From: Rikenellaceae bacterium
Lineage (GTDB): Bacteria; Bacteroidota; Bacteroidia; Bacteroidales; Rikenellaceae
Reading direction: 5' to 3'
DNA length: 12,449 nucleotides
Assembly (NCBI GenBank): GCA_020859875.1
Contig: JAJBVJ010000141.1
Span: 1 to 12,449 of the forward strand
The notes below the pieces were generated by a model. The model was not told where the DNA came from, did not search any database, and saw only the letters and a list, made by a program, of their open reading frames with translations. Below, one piece after another: positions 1 through 7,078 of the stretch. A program made the position numbers and the translations under genes. The stretch's first letter is position 1; every line of letters starts with the position of its first letter.

Positions 1-63
1 GCCACCCCGCCTTTCGGAGGGCGTTAGTTGGGAGCCGGCACTCGTGTATTTGCGCGTGAATCT

Positions 64-80
64 ACCCGGCGCAGCCGGGT
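64..80. other. GC-rich hairpin, possible weak terminator
   Basis: A perfect 7-bp inverted repeat, ACCCGGC at 64-70 and GCCGGGT at 74-80, encloses a 3-nt loop. It lies about 50 nt past the end of the small leftward gene and could end that transcription unit. Neither side has a T-run, so it is not a canonical intrinsic terminator. The rest of 1-128 shows no convincing gene. One rightward frame is open from the window edge to a TGA at 80-82, but it is too short to judge. Confidence 0.3.
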
Positions 81-128
81 GATTAAGTGTTTACCAGGAC
101 CCCCGCCGGCTTTACGTGAAAAATAGGA

Positions 129-275
129 TTAATCCTTTTTCCTCTTCCGTAGCATAGCCCAAACTATCAGGCCGATTCCCGGTAAAACGAACAGCAACAT
201 AAAAAGGAGCAGAAAGCTATAACTGCTTCCGTCGGCGGGAACCGCCTCCTGTAAAAATACCGTCAATAAAGTCAT
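129..275 (-). CDS. Small single-pass membrane protein, 48 aa
   Basis: An ATG at 275 opens a 48-codon frame ending in TAA at 129. The product has a short polar N-terminus (MTLLTVFLQEAVPADGSS), one hydrophobic segment at about residues 20-41 (FLLLFMLLFVLPGIGLIVWA), and a strongly basic tail (RKRKKD). By the positive-inside rule the C-terminus would be cytoplasmic. It starts 19 nt after the stop of the transglutaminase-like gene, the same gap that separates that gene from cutC, so co-transcription is likely. The translation is a coherent membrane segment rather than random sequence, which is the main argument that it is real. I do not recognise a family. No Shine-Dalgarno sequence is visible, as is usual in Bacteroidota. 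It may be an accessory anchor or partner for the secreted protein before it, but that is only inference from position. Confidence 0.6.
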   Translation of the reverse strand: MTLLTVFLQEAVPADGSSYSFLLLFMLLFVLPGIGLIVWAMLRKRKKD

Positions 276-294
276 TGTATTGCGTTTTTAAGGT

Positions 295-2949
295 TTAAAT
301 ATTATCAGAAATAATTCCGCGCTCCGTGCAGATCGTTTCCCAGAGACTCTCCACGATCCCGACCCGATAGCCTTTATTGGAGAATAGAATACCGCCGGAA
401 GTATTAAGGTAAAGAACGAGTGGATACTCGTTCGAAAAATCCAGCCGCAGGGATTCGATAGCAGAGTTCAAAAGCGAATTTTCCCCGTCGGGTATCCATA
501 TCGTCTGTCGGTGTAGATCCGGGAAGATAGAGTTGTTGACCGTGGTTGAGGCCACATCGGCCGGCTGGACAAACAGAATTCCCCCGCCCCAGTTTTCAAG
601 CTGGGCAAGAAATCCGGGCATCTCCTGTAAGATATGCCGGGTAGGTTCGTTTGCGGGATCGGCGAAAATGAGAATCACTCCTTTCCCGTTGGATATTTCT
701 TTAAGGGTCGTTTTTGTCCCGTCGGAAAGGAAAACGACAGTGTTCATATCCAGGATGCCCTCTACGAACAATTTATTGTCGAGTTCGGGAAGGGAGATCG
801 AAATTTCCTTCGGTCGGTCGGGCGCCAGATGGAAGTATTCCGTAAAGGCGGAGACCGAGCCGTCGTTGGCGCGGCTACCCACCGTCAGGCGATAATATCC
901 GGCCGGTATCTCGATCTCGACGGGATATTTTCGGCCGGACAGCACTCCCGCGAGGTCGAGCGTGGCAAAATCTCCGTTAGAGTATCGTGCCAGGGTATAG
1001 TGCGATCTGTATGCGGGTGGGATGCGGTTGGTTTCCGGCGAGTTAAGCCTGACATTTCCCGTGGGCTGTACGGTTGTCGAAAGAGCTTCGGCCTCGAAAA
1101 CGGCATCATGCCAAAGCCCGTTGCGGTGGAATTGAGGTTGGCCGGTGGCACTGTCTATGCGTGCCGGTATGCCGGCAGTACGGCAAAGCGCCACAAAATA
1201 GACATTTCGGGAACGGGCGTCGGCCATTCGCATCTGGTGTACCCCTTTCGGGGTTACAAGGCAGGCCACATAGTTTTGAGCCGGATCGATGCGTATATTC
1301 TCTTTTACATACCTGACGATTAGAAGCGGATCGTCCCTCATCCCGGGATATTTGTCGATAACCTCCTTTTGCAGATACGATCTCCAGGGAGTGATGATTT
1401 CCATATCGATCCGGGGAGAATAAATATATTCTGCGGCCGATACTTCCCAAAGGCCGGGCGACTGCGGGACGGAGTCCGGCATATGGTCGGAAAGGTTGGC
1501 TGCCGGGGTATCGCGGAGGTCTTTCGAAGACAGCGATCCGAGGAAGGGGAAAAGGATGGTGTTGTTTTTATAAGCGCGGATAAAGGCCTCGATCTCCTTC
1601 CAGTTACCCTGCGATTGGCCGAGATATTTCCATACCTCTTCGGGGTCGAGTCCCGTGGCGGCAGCCAGCATCGAGCTATATGACTTGTCGGGGAAGGTAG
1701 CCATATATGCGCTGCGTTTGGAATCTTCCCGGGCGAGCCGGAGGCGGTTTGCGGCGATAAGTTCCGCAGCCGGGGTCGCAGTGGATAGTTCCATCGGCAC
1801 GTTCATTACCATATATTCCGAGTATTCCCGTCCGTCGAACGGGTGCAGGGTTATTGCGGTTTCGTTCGAATCCGCCTTTAATTTTGCATATCCGAAAGCG
1901 TCGCCTTTCGATGCCCATACGTAAATATCGCCGAAGCCGGTGGAAAGGGTGACAGTGCCGTTTTCTGCGGTCTTATTGGTTGCTATGGGGTAGAATTCGG
2001 AGTAATTATATACCTTGAATTTTACCTGTGCATCCGGTACCGTAATCCCGAGCGAATCGGTGACCGTTACCGAAACAGAGCGTACCGGGGCGTACGTTTC
2101 GAGAAGATTTATCACGGTATAAAGTCCGGTCTGCGTGCCGGTTTCTTCGGGGCCGCGGTATTTCCCCGGCACGGTGGTGTGCATCATCATTGCGCGGGTG
2201 GCCGGGGCGGTAAACCATGCCGTATCGAGCTGCGGTTCCGGTTCGCAGGCGCCCAGATAGCGCCAGTGGCCGTCGATCCATACTTCCACCCAGGCGTGGT
2301 TGCTGTCGGTATGAACCCAGCGGGGGGTGTATACCTGGCGGGCAGGAATGGCTACTGCCCTGAGGGCGGCGGCCGTGAAGGCCGATTCTTCGCCGCATCT
2401 GCCCCACGACGTTCTAACCAGGGCCAGCGGTGCGGAGGTGCGGGCGTCGGTGGCCCTGTACTCAACTTTTTCGTGACACCCGTGGTTGACTTCGAGGGCG
2501 GCTTCCTGCATGGTCATCCCGGAGATGCGTTCCTTCAGCTCGTCAAAGAAGACATTTCTGGCCTGGTCCGGGTTTTCGTTGTTTATCCGGAAAGGCAGAA
2601 CGAAGTGGCGGAAAATATCTTCCGGGACCGATCGTCCCCATCCGAAATGGTCGGAGGCCCGGAAGGCTCCCCGCACCTGCTCCAGGAAATACTCCGGCTC
2701 GCAGTCCGCAAGATCGCACAGCGGAGAGTAGGCCAAAAGGAAGTAGAGGGCCTCTTTTCCCTGCAATGTCAGTTCCGGGTTTTCCGTGAAGGTTATAAAA
2801 TGGGCAGCCCTCTGCGTTCCGATCATTTCCATCCGGTCGATGAAATCTTTTTTTACCTCATCCCGGATCTGTCCGTCGGAAATCAAATGGGTGCCGTCGG
2901 TAAATCCCGCGATAATTAACGCCACTGTAATAAGTATCACTTTCCTCAT
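295..2949 (-). CDS. Secreted double transglutaminase-like / thioredoxin-like protein, 884 aa
   Basis: This is a large exported protein. Residues 1-19 are a hydrophobic signal segment with no lipobox cysteine, so it is probably periplasmic or envelope-associated rather than a lipoprotein. Residues about 150-250 form a transglutaminase-like (papain-fold) domain: Cys185 in SWGRCGEES, His218 in NHAWVEVW, and a probable acid at Glu236 in GACEPE, the form common in Bacteroidales proteins of this type. Residues about 288-370 look like a beta-sandwich, carboxypeptidase-regulatory-like module. A second transglutaminase-like domain at about 535-615 keeps the IPAR helix end and a His-Asp pair (614-615), but the nucleophile position falls at Ala578, so it is probably inactive. 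Residues about 725-884 resemble a thioredoxin fold (GVILIFADPANEP) with no CXXC. It could be a peptidase or amidase acting on peptides or peptidoglycan; the substrate is unknown. It sits between cutC and a small membrane protein, 19 nt from each. Confidence 0.85.
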   Translation of the reverse strand: MRKVILITVALIIAGFTDGTHLISDGQIRDEVKKDFIDRMEMIGTQRAAHFITFTENPELTLQGKEALYFLLAYSPLCDLADCEPEYFLEQVRGAFRASDHFGWGRSVPEDIFRHFVLPFRINNENPDQARNVFFDELKERISGMTMQEAALEVNHGCHEKVEYRATDARTSAPLALVRTSWGRCGEESAFTAAALRAVAIPARQVYTPRWVHTDSNHAWVEVWIDGHWRYLGACEPEPQLDTAWFTAPATRAMMMHTTVPGKYRGPEETGTQTGLYTVINLLETYAPVRSVSVTVTDSLGITVPDAQVKFKVYNYSEFYPIATNKTAENGTVTLSTGFGDIYVWASKGDAFGYAKLKADSNETAITLHPFDGREYSEYMVMNVPMELSTATPAAELIAANRLRLAREDSKRSAYMATFPDKSYSSMLAAATGLDPEEVWKYLGQSQGNWKEIEAFIRAYKNNTILFPFLGSLSSKDLRDTPAANLSDHMPDSVPQSPGLWEVSAAEYIYSPRIDMEIITPWRSYLQKEVIDKYPGMRDDPLLIVRYVKENIRIDPAQNYVACLVTPKGVHQMRMADARSRNVYFVALCRTAGIPARIDSATGQPQFHRNGLWHDAVFEAEALSTTVQPTGNVRLNSPETNRIPPAYRSHYTLARYSNGDFATLDLAGVLSGRKYPVEIEIPAGYYRLTVGSRANDGSVSAFTEYFHLAPDRPKEISISLPELDNKLFVEGILDMNTVVFLSDGTKTTLKEISNGKGVILIFADPANEPTRHILQEMPGFLAQLENWGGGILFVQPADVASTTVNNSIFPDLHRQTIWIPDGENSLLNSAIESLRLDFSNEYPLVLYLNTSGGILFSNKGYRVGIVESLWETICTERGIISDNI

Positions 2950-2968
2950 ATTTGCCCTTTCGAATAGA

Positions 2969-3688
2969 TCATAACTGTGAAATATTATCCAATACCTTTT
3001 TTACTTTTTCGGGATCGGTCTGCCATCGGGTGAAATCGGCCCATTCCGGTTTGAAAGTGCCACTTTCGAAGCGGGAACGCAGTGTCCCGTGGAGCTCCGT
3101 GCATCCGGTGCGGGAAATAATCGAGGCCGCATTTTCGGGAGTGACCCCGCTACCGGGCATTACGACGATACGGCCGCCGGATTGACGGCAAAGCCGCCCG
3201 ATAGTCTCGATTCCCTCCTCCGCAGTCCCGCATCCGCCGGAAGTCAATATCCGTTTGCATCCGGTGGAGATTACCTCTTCGAGTGCCTCCTCGAGGTTGC
3301 GGCAAACGTCGAAGGCGCGGTGGAAGGTAACCTCCATTCCGTAAAGCGAGGCTATATATACCAGCTCCCGCATCCTTGCGGTGTCGACGGTTCCGTCGGG
3401 AAAGAGAATCCCGGCGACAACCCCGTCGCATCCGGCCTCGCCGCATAACTTCACATCCTCTTTCATGACTTCGAATTCCAGGTCGGTATAGACGAAATCT
3501 CCCCCACGCGGGCGGATTATCGGGAAAAGGGGAATGTCGATCGAATCGCGGGCAATTTTTATATTACCGCCCGAAGGAGTGGTTCCACCTTCGGCCATAT
3601 TATCGCAGAATTCGATGCGGTGGGCGCCGCATTCCCGGGCGGTGACGGCCGATGCGACCGATTCGCAACATACTTCGAGGGTGACCAT
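2969..3688 (-). CDS. cutC: CutC family protein
   Basis: This 239-residue protein is close to the usual CutC length (about 240-250) and full length as a TIM barrel. Family landmarks occur in order: EVCCES at 5-10, the GAHRIEFCDNMAEGGTTPSGG stretch from 21, IRPRGGDF at 58-65, FHRAFD at 122-127, KRILTSGG at 145-152 and MPGSGV at 177-182. CutC was named for copper tolerance in E. coli, but its molecular activity is not firmly established, so the copper role is family-level naming rather than something shown here. Cysteines at 7, 8, 20, 28, 82 and 87 could bind metal, which is inference. It is the first gene of the leftward cluster and diverges from nadE across about 140 bp. A candidate -7 box reading leftward at 3707-3714 (TAATTTTA, one mismatch to TAnnTTTG) lies about 20 nt before the ATG, without a clear -33 element. 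Confidence 0.92.
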   Translation of the reverse strand: MVTLEVCCESVASAVTARECGAHRIEFCDNMAEGGTTPSGGNIKIARDSIDIPLFPIIRPRGGDFVYTDLEFEVMKEDVKLCGEAGCDGVVAGILFPDGTVDTARMRELVYIASLYGMEVTFHRAFDVCRNLEEALEEVISTGCKRILTSGGCGTAEEGIETIGRLCRQSGGRIVVMPGSGVTPENAASIISRTGCTELHGTLRSRFESGTFKPEWADFTRWQTDPEKVKKVLDNISQL

Positions 3689-3775
3689 AATGCACTGATT
3701 TTTCTGTAAAATTATCTTTTCCCCTCCGTTATCGAAACCGGCGGTTAGAATAGTCCGCAGGCGATCGGTTTATTT

Positions 3776-3808
3776 TTTGCGGTTTGCCGCTTACTTTGCA
3801 TAAATTTG
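3776..3808 (+). promoter_or_regulatory. nadE promoter (Bacteroidota type)
   Basis: TTTG at 3776-3779 and TAAATTTG at 3801-3808 are separated by 21 bp, matching the Bacteroidota sigma-ABfr pattern TTTG / TAnnTTTG. The nadE ATG at 3827 lies only 18 nt past the -7 element, so the untranslated leader should be very short. The spacer contains a small palindrome (GCGG-TTTG-CCGC, 3779-3790) that could be an operator but is short enough to be chance. Confidence 0.7.
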
Positions 3809-3826
3809 CCGGGTAAAAACCGCATT

Positions 3827-5749
3827 ATGGATTTTGGATTTATCAGGGTGGCCTCGGCCGTACCCGTCGTTAAAGTCGCCGACTGCGAGTATAATATCGA
3901 AGGGATATACCACCACGCCGTGGAGGCATACAGGCAGGGTGCTGCAGTTATAGCCTTTCCCGAACTATGCGTGACGGGATATACCTGTGGCGATCTTATT
4001 TCCGACGGACTGCTTGTCGGGAAGGCGGAGAGAAGCGTTGCCGGATTGCTGGAAAAAACTTCAGGGCTGGACATTATTATTGTCGTAGGAGTGCCCGTCA
4101 GATATAATGCCGGGCTTTATAATTGCGCGGCAGTGCTGCACCGGGGAAATATTCTGGGGATCGTCCCGAAAACCCATATACCCAATTATGAGGAATTCTA
4201 CGAGCGGCGGTGGTTTACGTCGGGGACGGCACTCGAAAGCGGGGCGGAGACAGAATACTGCGGCCGCAGGAGAATACCGTTCGGCACACGCCTGCTTTTC
4301 GGGGAGGATGGAGTAAAAATAGCAGTTGAAATCTGTGAAGACTTGTGGGTGCCCTCTCCGCCCTCTTCCGCCCATGCAATGGCCGGTGCCAATATAATCG
4401 CTAACCTTTCGGCGAGTGACGAGCTGGTCGGGAAAAACGACTACCTTCGTTCGCTTATTTCCCAGCAGTCGGCCCGGACGGTATCGTGCTACCTCTACGC
4501 TTCGGCCGGTTTCGGGGAATCGACTACCGATGTGGTATTTGCCGGAAACGGCATCATAGCCGAGAACGGGCGGATCGAGGTCTCGGCCCCGAGGTTCGGC
4601 TACGGGGGGAGCCTTACGATGTTCGATACGGATTTCCAGTCGCTGAATCATCTGCGGGGAAAACTGGGTACCTTCGGCCCGGAGGCTGCAAGCGGATCGT
4701 ACCGTTTTATAGAGGTTCCTATAAAAAGGGCTGTGATGCCTTACAAAAGGTTTTTCGACCCCAGACCCTTCATCCCGCGCAGTGAGGAGGATAAGAACGT
4801 ACGCTGCCAGGAAATATTCAATATCCAGGTTATGGGTCTGGCGAAAAGGCTGGCCCATACGGGATCGAAAAATGCGGTCGTCGGGGTTTCGGGCGGTCTC
4901 GATTCCACGCTTGCACTGTTGGTAACGGCCGGGGCTTTCGACCGGCTCGGACTCGACCGAAAGGGGATTACGGCGGTAACCATGCCGGGATTCGGAACAA
5001 CAGGGCGTACATACGGCAATGCTGTAAATCTTATCGATGCCCTGGGGGCCACCCTCCGGGAGATAGATATTCGCCCGGTGTGTGAGCAGCATTTCCGGGA
5101 CATAGGCCTCGATCCTTCCGACCGGGGCGCGGCATTCGAAAATTCGCAGGCCCGCGAGCGGACTCAGATACTGATGGATATCGCAAATATGGAGGGCGGT
5201 CTGGTGGTCGGCACGGGAGACCTCTCGGAGCTGGCCCTGGGTTGGGCCACCTATAACGGTGACCATATGTCGATGTACGGGGTCAACAGCTCGGTGCCGA
5301 AAACCCTGGTGAAATACCTTGTGGAGTGGGCAGCCGAAACCGCCGATTTTGCACGGGCCGAAAAATGGCTGCGCGATATTGTCGATACCCCCATAAGCCC
5401 CGAACTCCTGCCTCCCGACGGGCATGGCGGGATTTTGCAATGCACCGAAGAGCTGGTGGGCCCCTACCAACTGCACGACTTTTTCCTCTACAATTTTATC
5501 CGGTTCGGGATGCGCCCTGCCAAAATATTCCATATCGCAAGGTCGGCCTTCGAAGGAAAATTCGCTGACGAGGAGATAAAAAAATGGCTTGCCGTTTTTT
5601 TCCGGCGGTTTTTCAGCCAGCAGTTCAAACGTTCCGCGATGCCCGACGGGCCCAAGGTCGGTACCGTGAGCCTCTCGCCCCGCGGAGACTGGCGGATGCC
5701 CAGCGACGCCTCGGGCAGGATATGGATCGAGGAGGTGGAGAATCTGTAG
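3827..5749 (+). CDS. nadE: Glutamine-dependent NAD+ synthetase
   Basis: The enzyme makes NAD+ from nicotinate adenine dinucleotide, ATP and glutamine-derived ammonia, the last step of NAD synthesis, in the cytoplasm. With the ATG at 3827 it has 640 residues, the length of the long two-domain NadE class. The N-terminal nitrilase-type glutaminase carries the Glu-Lys-Cys triad: Glu46 in FPELCVTGYTCGDL, Lys115 in VPKTHIPNYEEFYE and Cys170 in VEICEDLW. The C-terminal synthetase has the ATP-pyrophosphatase P-loop SGGLDS at 355-360, GTGDLSE at 462-468, and NSSVPKTLVKYL from 487. The frame is also open upstream to a TTG at 3806, but that codon lies inside the promoter -7 box, so the ATG at 3827 is the better start. 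The gene diverges from cutC and stands alone. The domains are complete with no broken motif. Confidence 0.97.
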   Translation: MDFGFIRVASAVPVVKVADCEYNIEGIYHHAVEAYRQGAAVIAFPELCVTGYTCGDLISDGLLVGKAERSVAGLLEKTSGLDIIIVVGVPVRYNAGLYNCAAVLHRGNILGIVPKTHIPNYEEFYERRWFTSGTALESGAETEYCGRRRIPFGTRLLFGEDGVKIAVEICEDLWVPSPPSSAHAMAGANIIANLSASDELVGKNDYLRSLISQQSARTVSCYLYASAGFGESTTDVVFAGNGIIAENGRIEVSAPRFGYGGSLTMFDTDFQSLNHLRGKLGTFGPEAASGSYRFIEVPIKRAVMPYKRFFDPRPFIPRSEEDKNVRCQEIFNIQVMGLAKRLAHTGSKNAVVGVSGGLDSTLALLVTAGAFDRLGLDRKGITAVTMPGFGTTGRTYGNAVNLIDALGATLREIDIRPVCEQHFRDIGLDPSDRGAAFENSQARERTQILMDIANMEGGLVVGTGDLSELALGWATYNGDHMSMYGVNSSVPKTLVKYLVEWAAETADFARAEKWLRDIVDTPISPELLPPDGHGGILQCTEELVGPYQLHDFFLYNFIRFGMRPAKIFHIARSAFEGKFADEEIKKWLAVFFRRFFSQQFKRSAMPDGPKVGTVSLSPRGDWRMPSDASGRIWIEEVENL

Positions 5750-5849
5750 ACCGGGCCTTCCTCCCGGCATCTACTCTGTTACCGCGTGCTCTCCCGCCTT
5801 ATTACTCTATTTCGATAAAAGAGCCATAAGTCCCTGACCCCGTCGCGTA

Positions 5850-6180
5850 TTACGGCCACAGATATATGTCGGGGATTACCTCCCCGGCGCCAATGTCGAA
5901 CTTTATGCCGACGATAGCATCGCGCTCCTTGTCGGTGATGACTTCCGAAGCCTCCGGTCAAACTTCTCCATATGCCGTCGTAACGGGAGCCTTACAGGAT
6001 AAGTATCATATCTATCTTCCAATACCGGCCTTTACACTCCTTATATTCGATGTACCATTTATATTCGATGTACCATTCAATGCACCTGTTCGAGTCGGTG
6101 TCGCGCGGGTGCCCTACAATGAATGTGGGAACGCCGCACCGGGAAGCGTTCTACGATACTGCTGGGAAACTGTCTTCCAT
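5850..6180 (-). pseudogene. Decayed reading frame, unidentified
   Basis: The leftward strand shows protein-like stretches broken by stops and a frame change. From an ATG at 6180 the frame meets a TAG at 6151-6153, then reads on through VPTFIVGHPRDTDSNRCIEW and CKGRYWKIDMILIL to a TAA at 5992-5994. Another frame then continues with ASEVITDKERDAIVGIKFDI and ends GEVIPDIYLWP at a TAA at 5850-5852. The last stretch uses codons much like the neighbouring genes, and its composition (alternating hydrophobic and charged residues) looks like real protein. I read this as a remnant of a gene of roughly 110-130 codons with at least two stops and one frameshift. The 5' limit is uncertain. A 12-codon frame (MQFNNKAEEEKR, 6245 down to 6207) may be part of the same remnant. 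I do not recognise the family. The alternative is non-coding sequence that happens to look protein-like. Confidence 0.42.
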
Positions 6181-6192
6181 TCGTAACGGGAG
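5978..6192. repeat. 12-bp direct repeat, copies 203 bp apart
   Basis: TCGTAACGGGAG occurs at 5978-5989 and again at 6181-6192. The two copies bracket most of the decayed reading frame. They could mark an old insertion or duplication, or be chance. Confidence 0.35.
6042..6077. repeat. Perfect 18-bp tandem duplication
   Basis: The 18-mer TATATTCGATGTACCATT is repeated exactly twice, at 6042-6059 and 6060-6077. On the leftward strand it adds six codons in frame (WYIEYK twice) inside the decayed reading frame. Because the copies are identical, the duplication is probably recent. Confidence 0.9.
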
Positions 6193-6264
6193 AGGAGTAA
6201 ATATGGTTACCGTTTCTCTTCTTCGGCTTTATTATTAAATTGCATCCTCATTCAAATATCTATT

Positions 6265-7068
6265 ATGAATAAGAATCTGTTTATACTGCTGGCATTCGGA
6301 TTTTCCATATTCGCGGCTTCGGGCCAATATGCTTTTATAGAAAATATCCCCTACCGGGATGGCCCGGCCGACCAGTACCAAAAGGAAAGGTGCCTGGTCG
6401 ATCTCTATTGTCCCGACGGGCCGGAAGGTTTCCCGACGGTGGTATGGTTCCACGGGGGAGGGCTTACAGGCGGGGAGAAAGAGATCCCCCGGGAGTTGAA
6501 AGAGAGCGGTATAGCCGTGGCCGCTGCCAATTATAGGCTCAGCCCGAGAGTTCATGCCCCGGCCTATTTAGACGATGCGGCGGCGGCGGTGGCCTGGGTG
6601 GTGGAAAATATTGCATCTTACGGTGGCGACCCCGAGAGGATTTATGTGGCCGGACACTCGGCAGGCGGCTACCTTACATCGATGATAGCCCTCGACAAAA
6701 GTTACCTTGCAAAATACGGAATCGATGCCGACCGGATAAAAGGCTATATGCCCGTGAGTGGGCAAACGGCCACCCACTGGCAGGTGTGCCGCGAGAGGGG
6801 AGATAGCCTGTTCATCCCGCGGGTCGATCGGTATGCTCCTTTGAGCCATGTGCGTGGTGGAACCCCGCAGATCGTTCTGACAGCCGGGCAGTCCGACCTG
6901 GAGATGGACAACCGAACGGTGGAGAACCGCTATCTGTATGACGCCCTAAGAACCGTAGGGAACGACAACGTACGGTTCTACGAGATCAATGGATTCGACC
7001 ACGGGAGCGTGGTCGTACCGTCGATTTATCTTCTTCTGGATATGATCCGCCGGGACGGAGGGCAGTAA
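6265..7068 (+). CDS. Secreted alpha/beta-hydrolase (esterase/lipase-like)
   Basis: This 267-residue protein has a signal peptide of about 20 residues (MNKNLFILLAFGFSIFAASG, then Gln21), so it is probably periplasmic. The fold shows the esterase pattern in order: oxyanion HGGG at 63-66 in VVWFHGGG, an ANYRLSP motif at 88-94, nucleophile Ser132 in GHSAGG, probable acid Asp211 in TAGQSDLEM, and His246 in FDHGS. This matches the HSL / BD-FAE group of carboxylesterases. A role in removing acyl groups from carbohydrate or other esters is plausible, but the substrate cannot be read from sequence. No polysaccharide-utilisation genes surround it. It follows the decayed region and ends 10 nt before the convergent nfo stop. 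Leader sequence at 6226-6264 is AT-rich without a clear TAnnTTTG box, so its promoter is not assigned. Confidence 0.88.
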   Translation: MNKNLFILLAFGFSIFAASGQYAFIENIPYRDGPADQYQKERCLVDLYCPDGPEGFPTVVWFHGGGLTGGEKEIPRELKESGIAVAAANYRLSPRVHAPAYLDDAAAAVAWVVENIASYGGDPERIYVAGHSAGGYLTSMIALDKSYLAKYGIDADRIKGYMPVSGQTATHWQVCRERGDSLFIPRVDRYAPLSHVRGGTPQIVLTAGQSDLEMDNRTVENRYLYDALRTVGNDNVRFYEINGFDHGSVVVPSIYLLLDMIRRDGGQ

Positions 7069-7078
7069 CCGGTACCCG

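Noticed and set aside
2179..2919. A 246-codon rightward open frame opposite the transglutaminase-like gene
   Set aside because: The leftward gene here contains the signal peptide and transglutaminase motifs; the rightward translation is low-complexity Gly/Arg-rich shadow sequence.
5751..5767. CCGGG/CCCGG hairpin after nadE as a terminator
   Set aside because: A 5-bp stem without a T-run just after the stop; too weak to call.
4061..5770. A 569-codon open frame on the strand opposite nadE
   Set aside because: It lies antisense to a gene with all NadE motifs intact, has no recognisable domain, and reflects the codon bias of the sense gene.
5866..6186. A 106-codon rightward open frame in the gene-poor stretch after nadE
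   Set aside because: Its composition is unremarkable, it contains the 18-bp duplication, and the leftward strand reads more like broken protein. It cannot be fully excluded.
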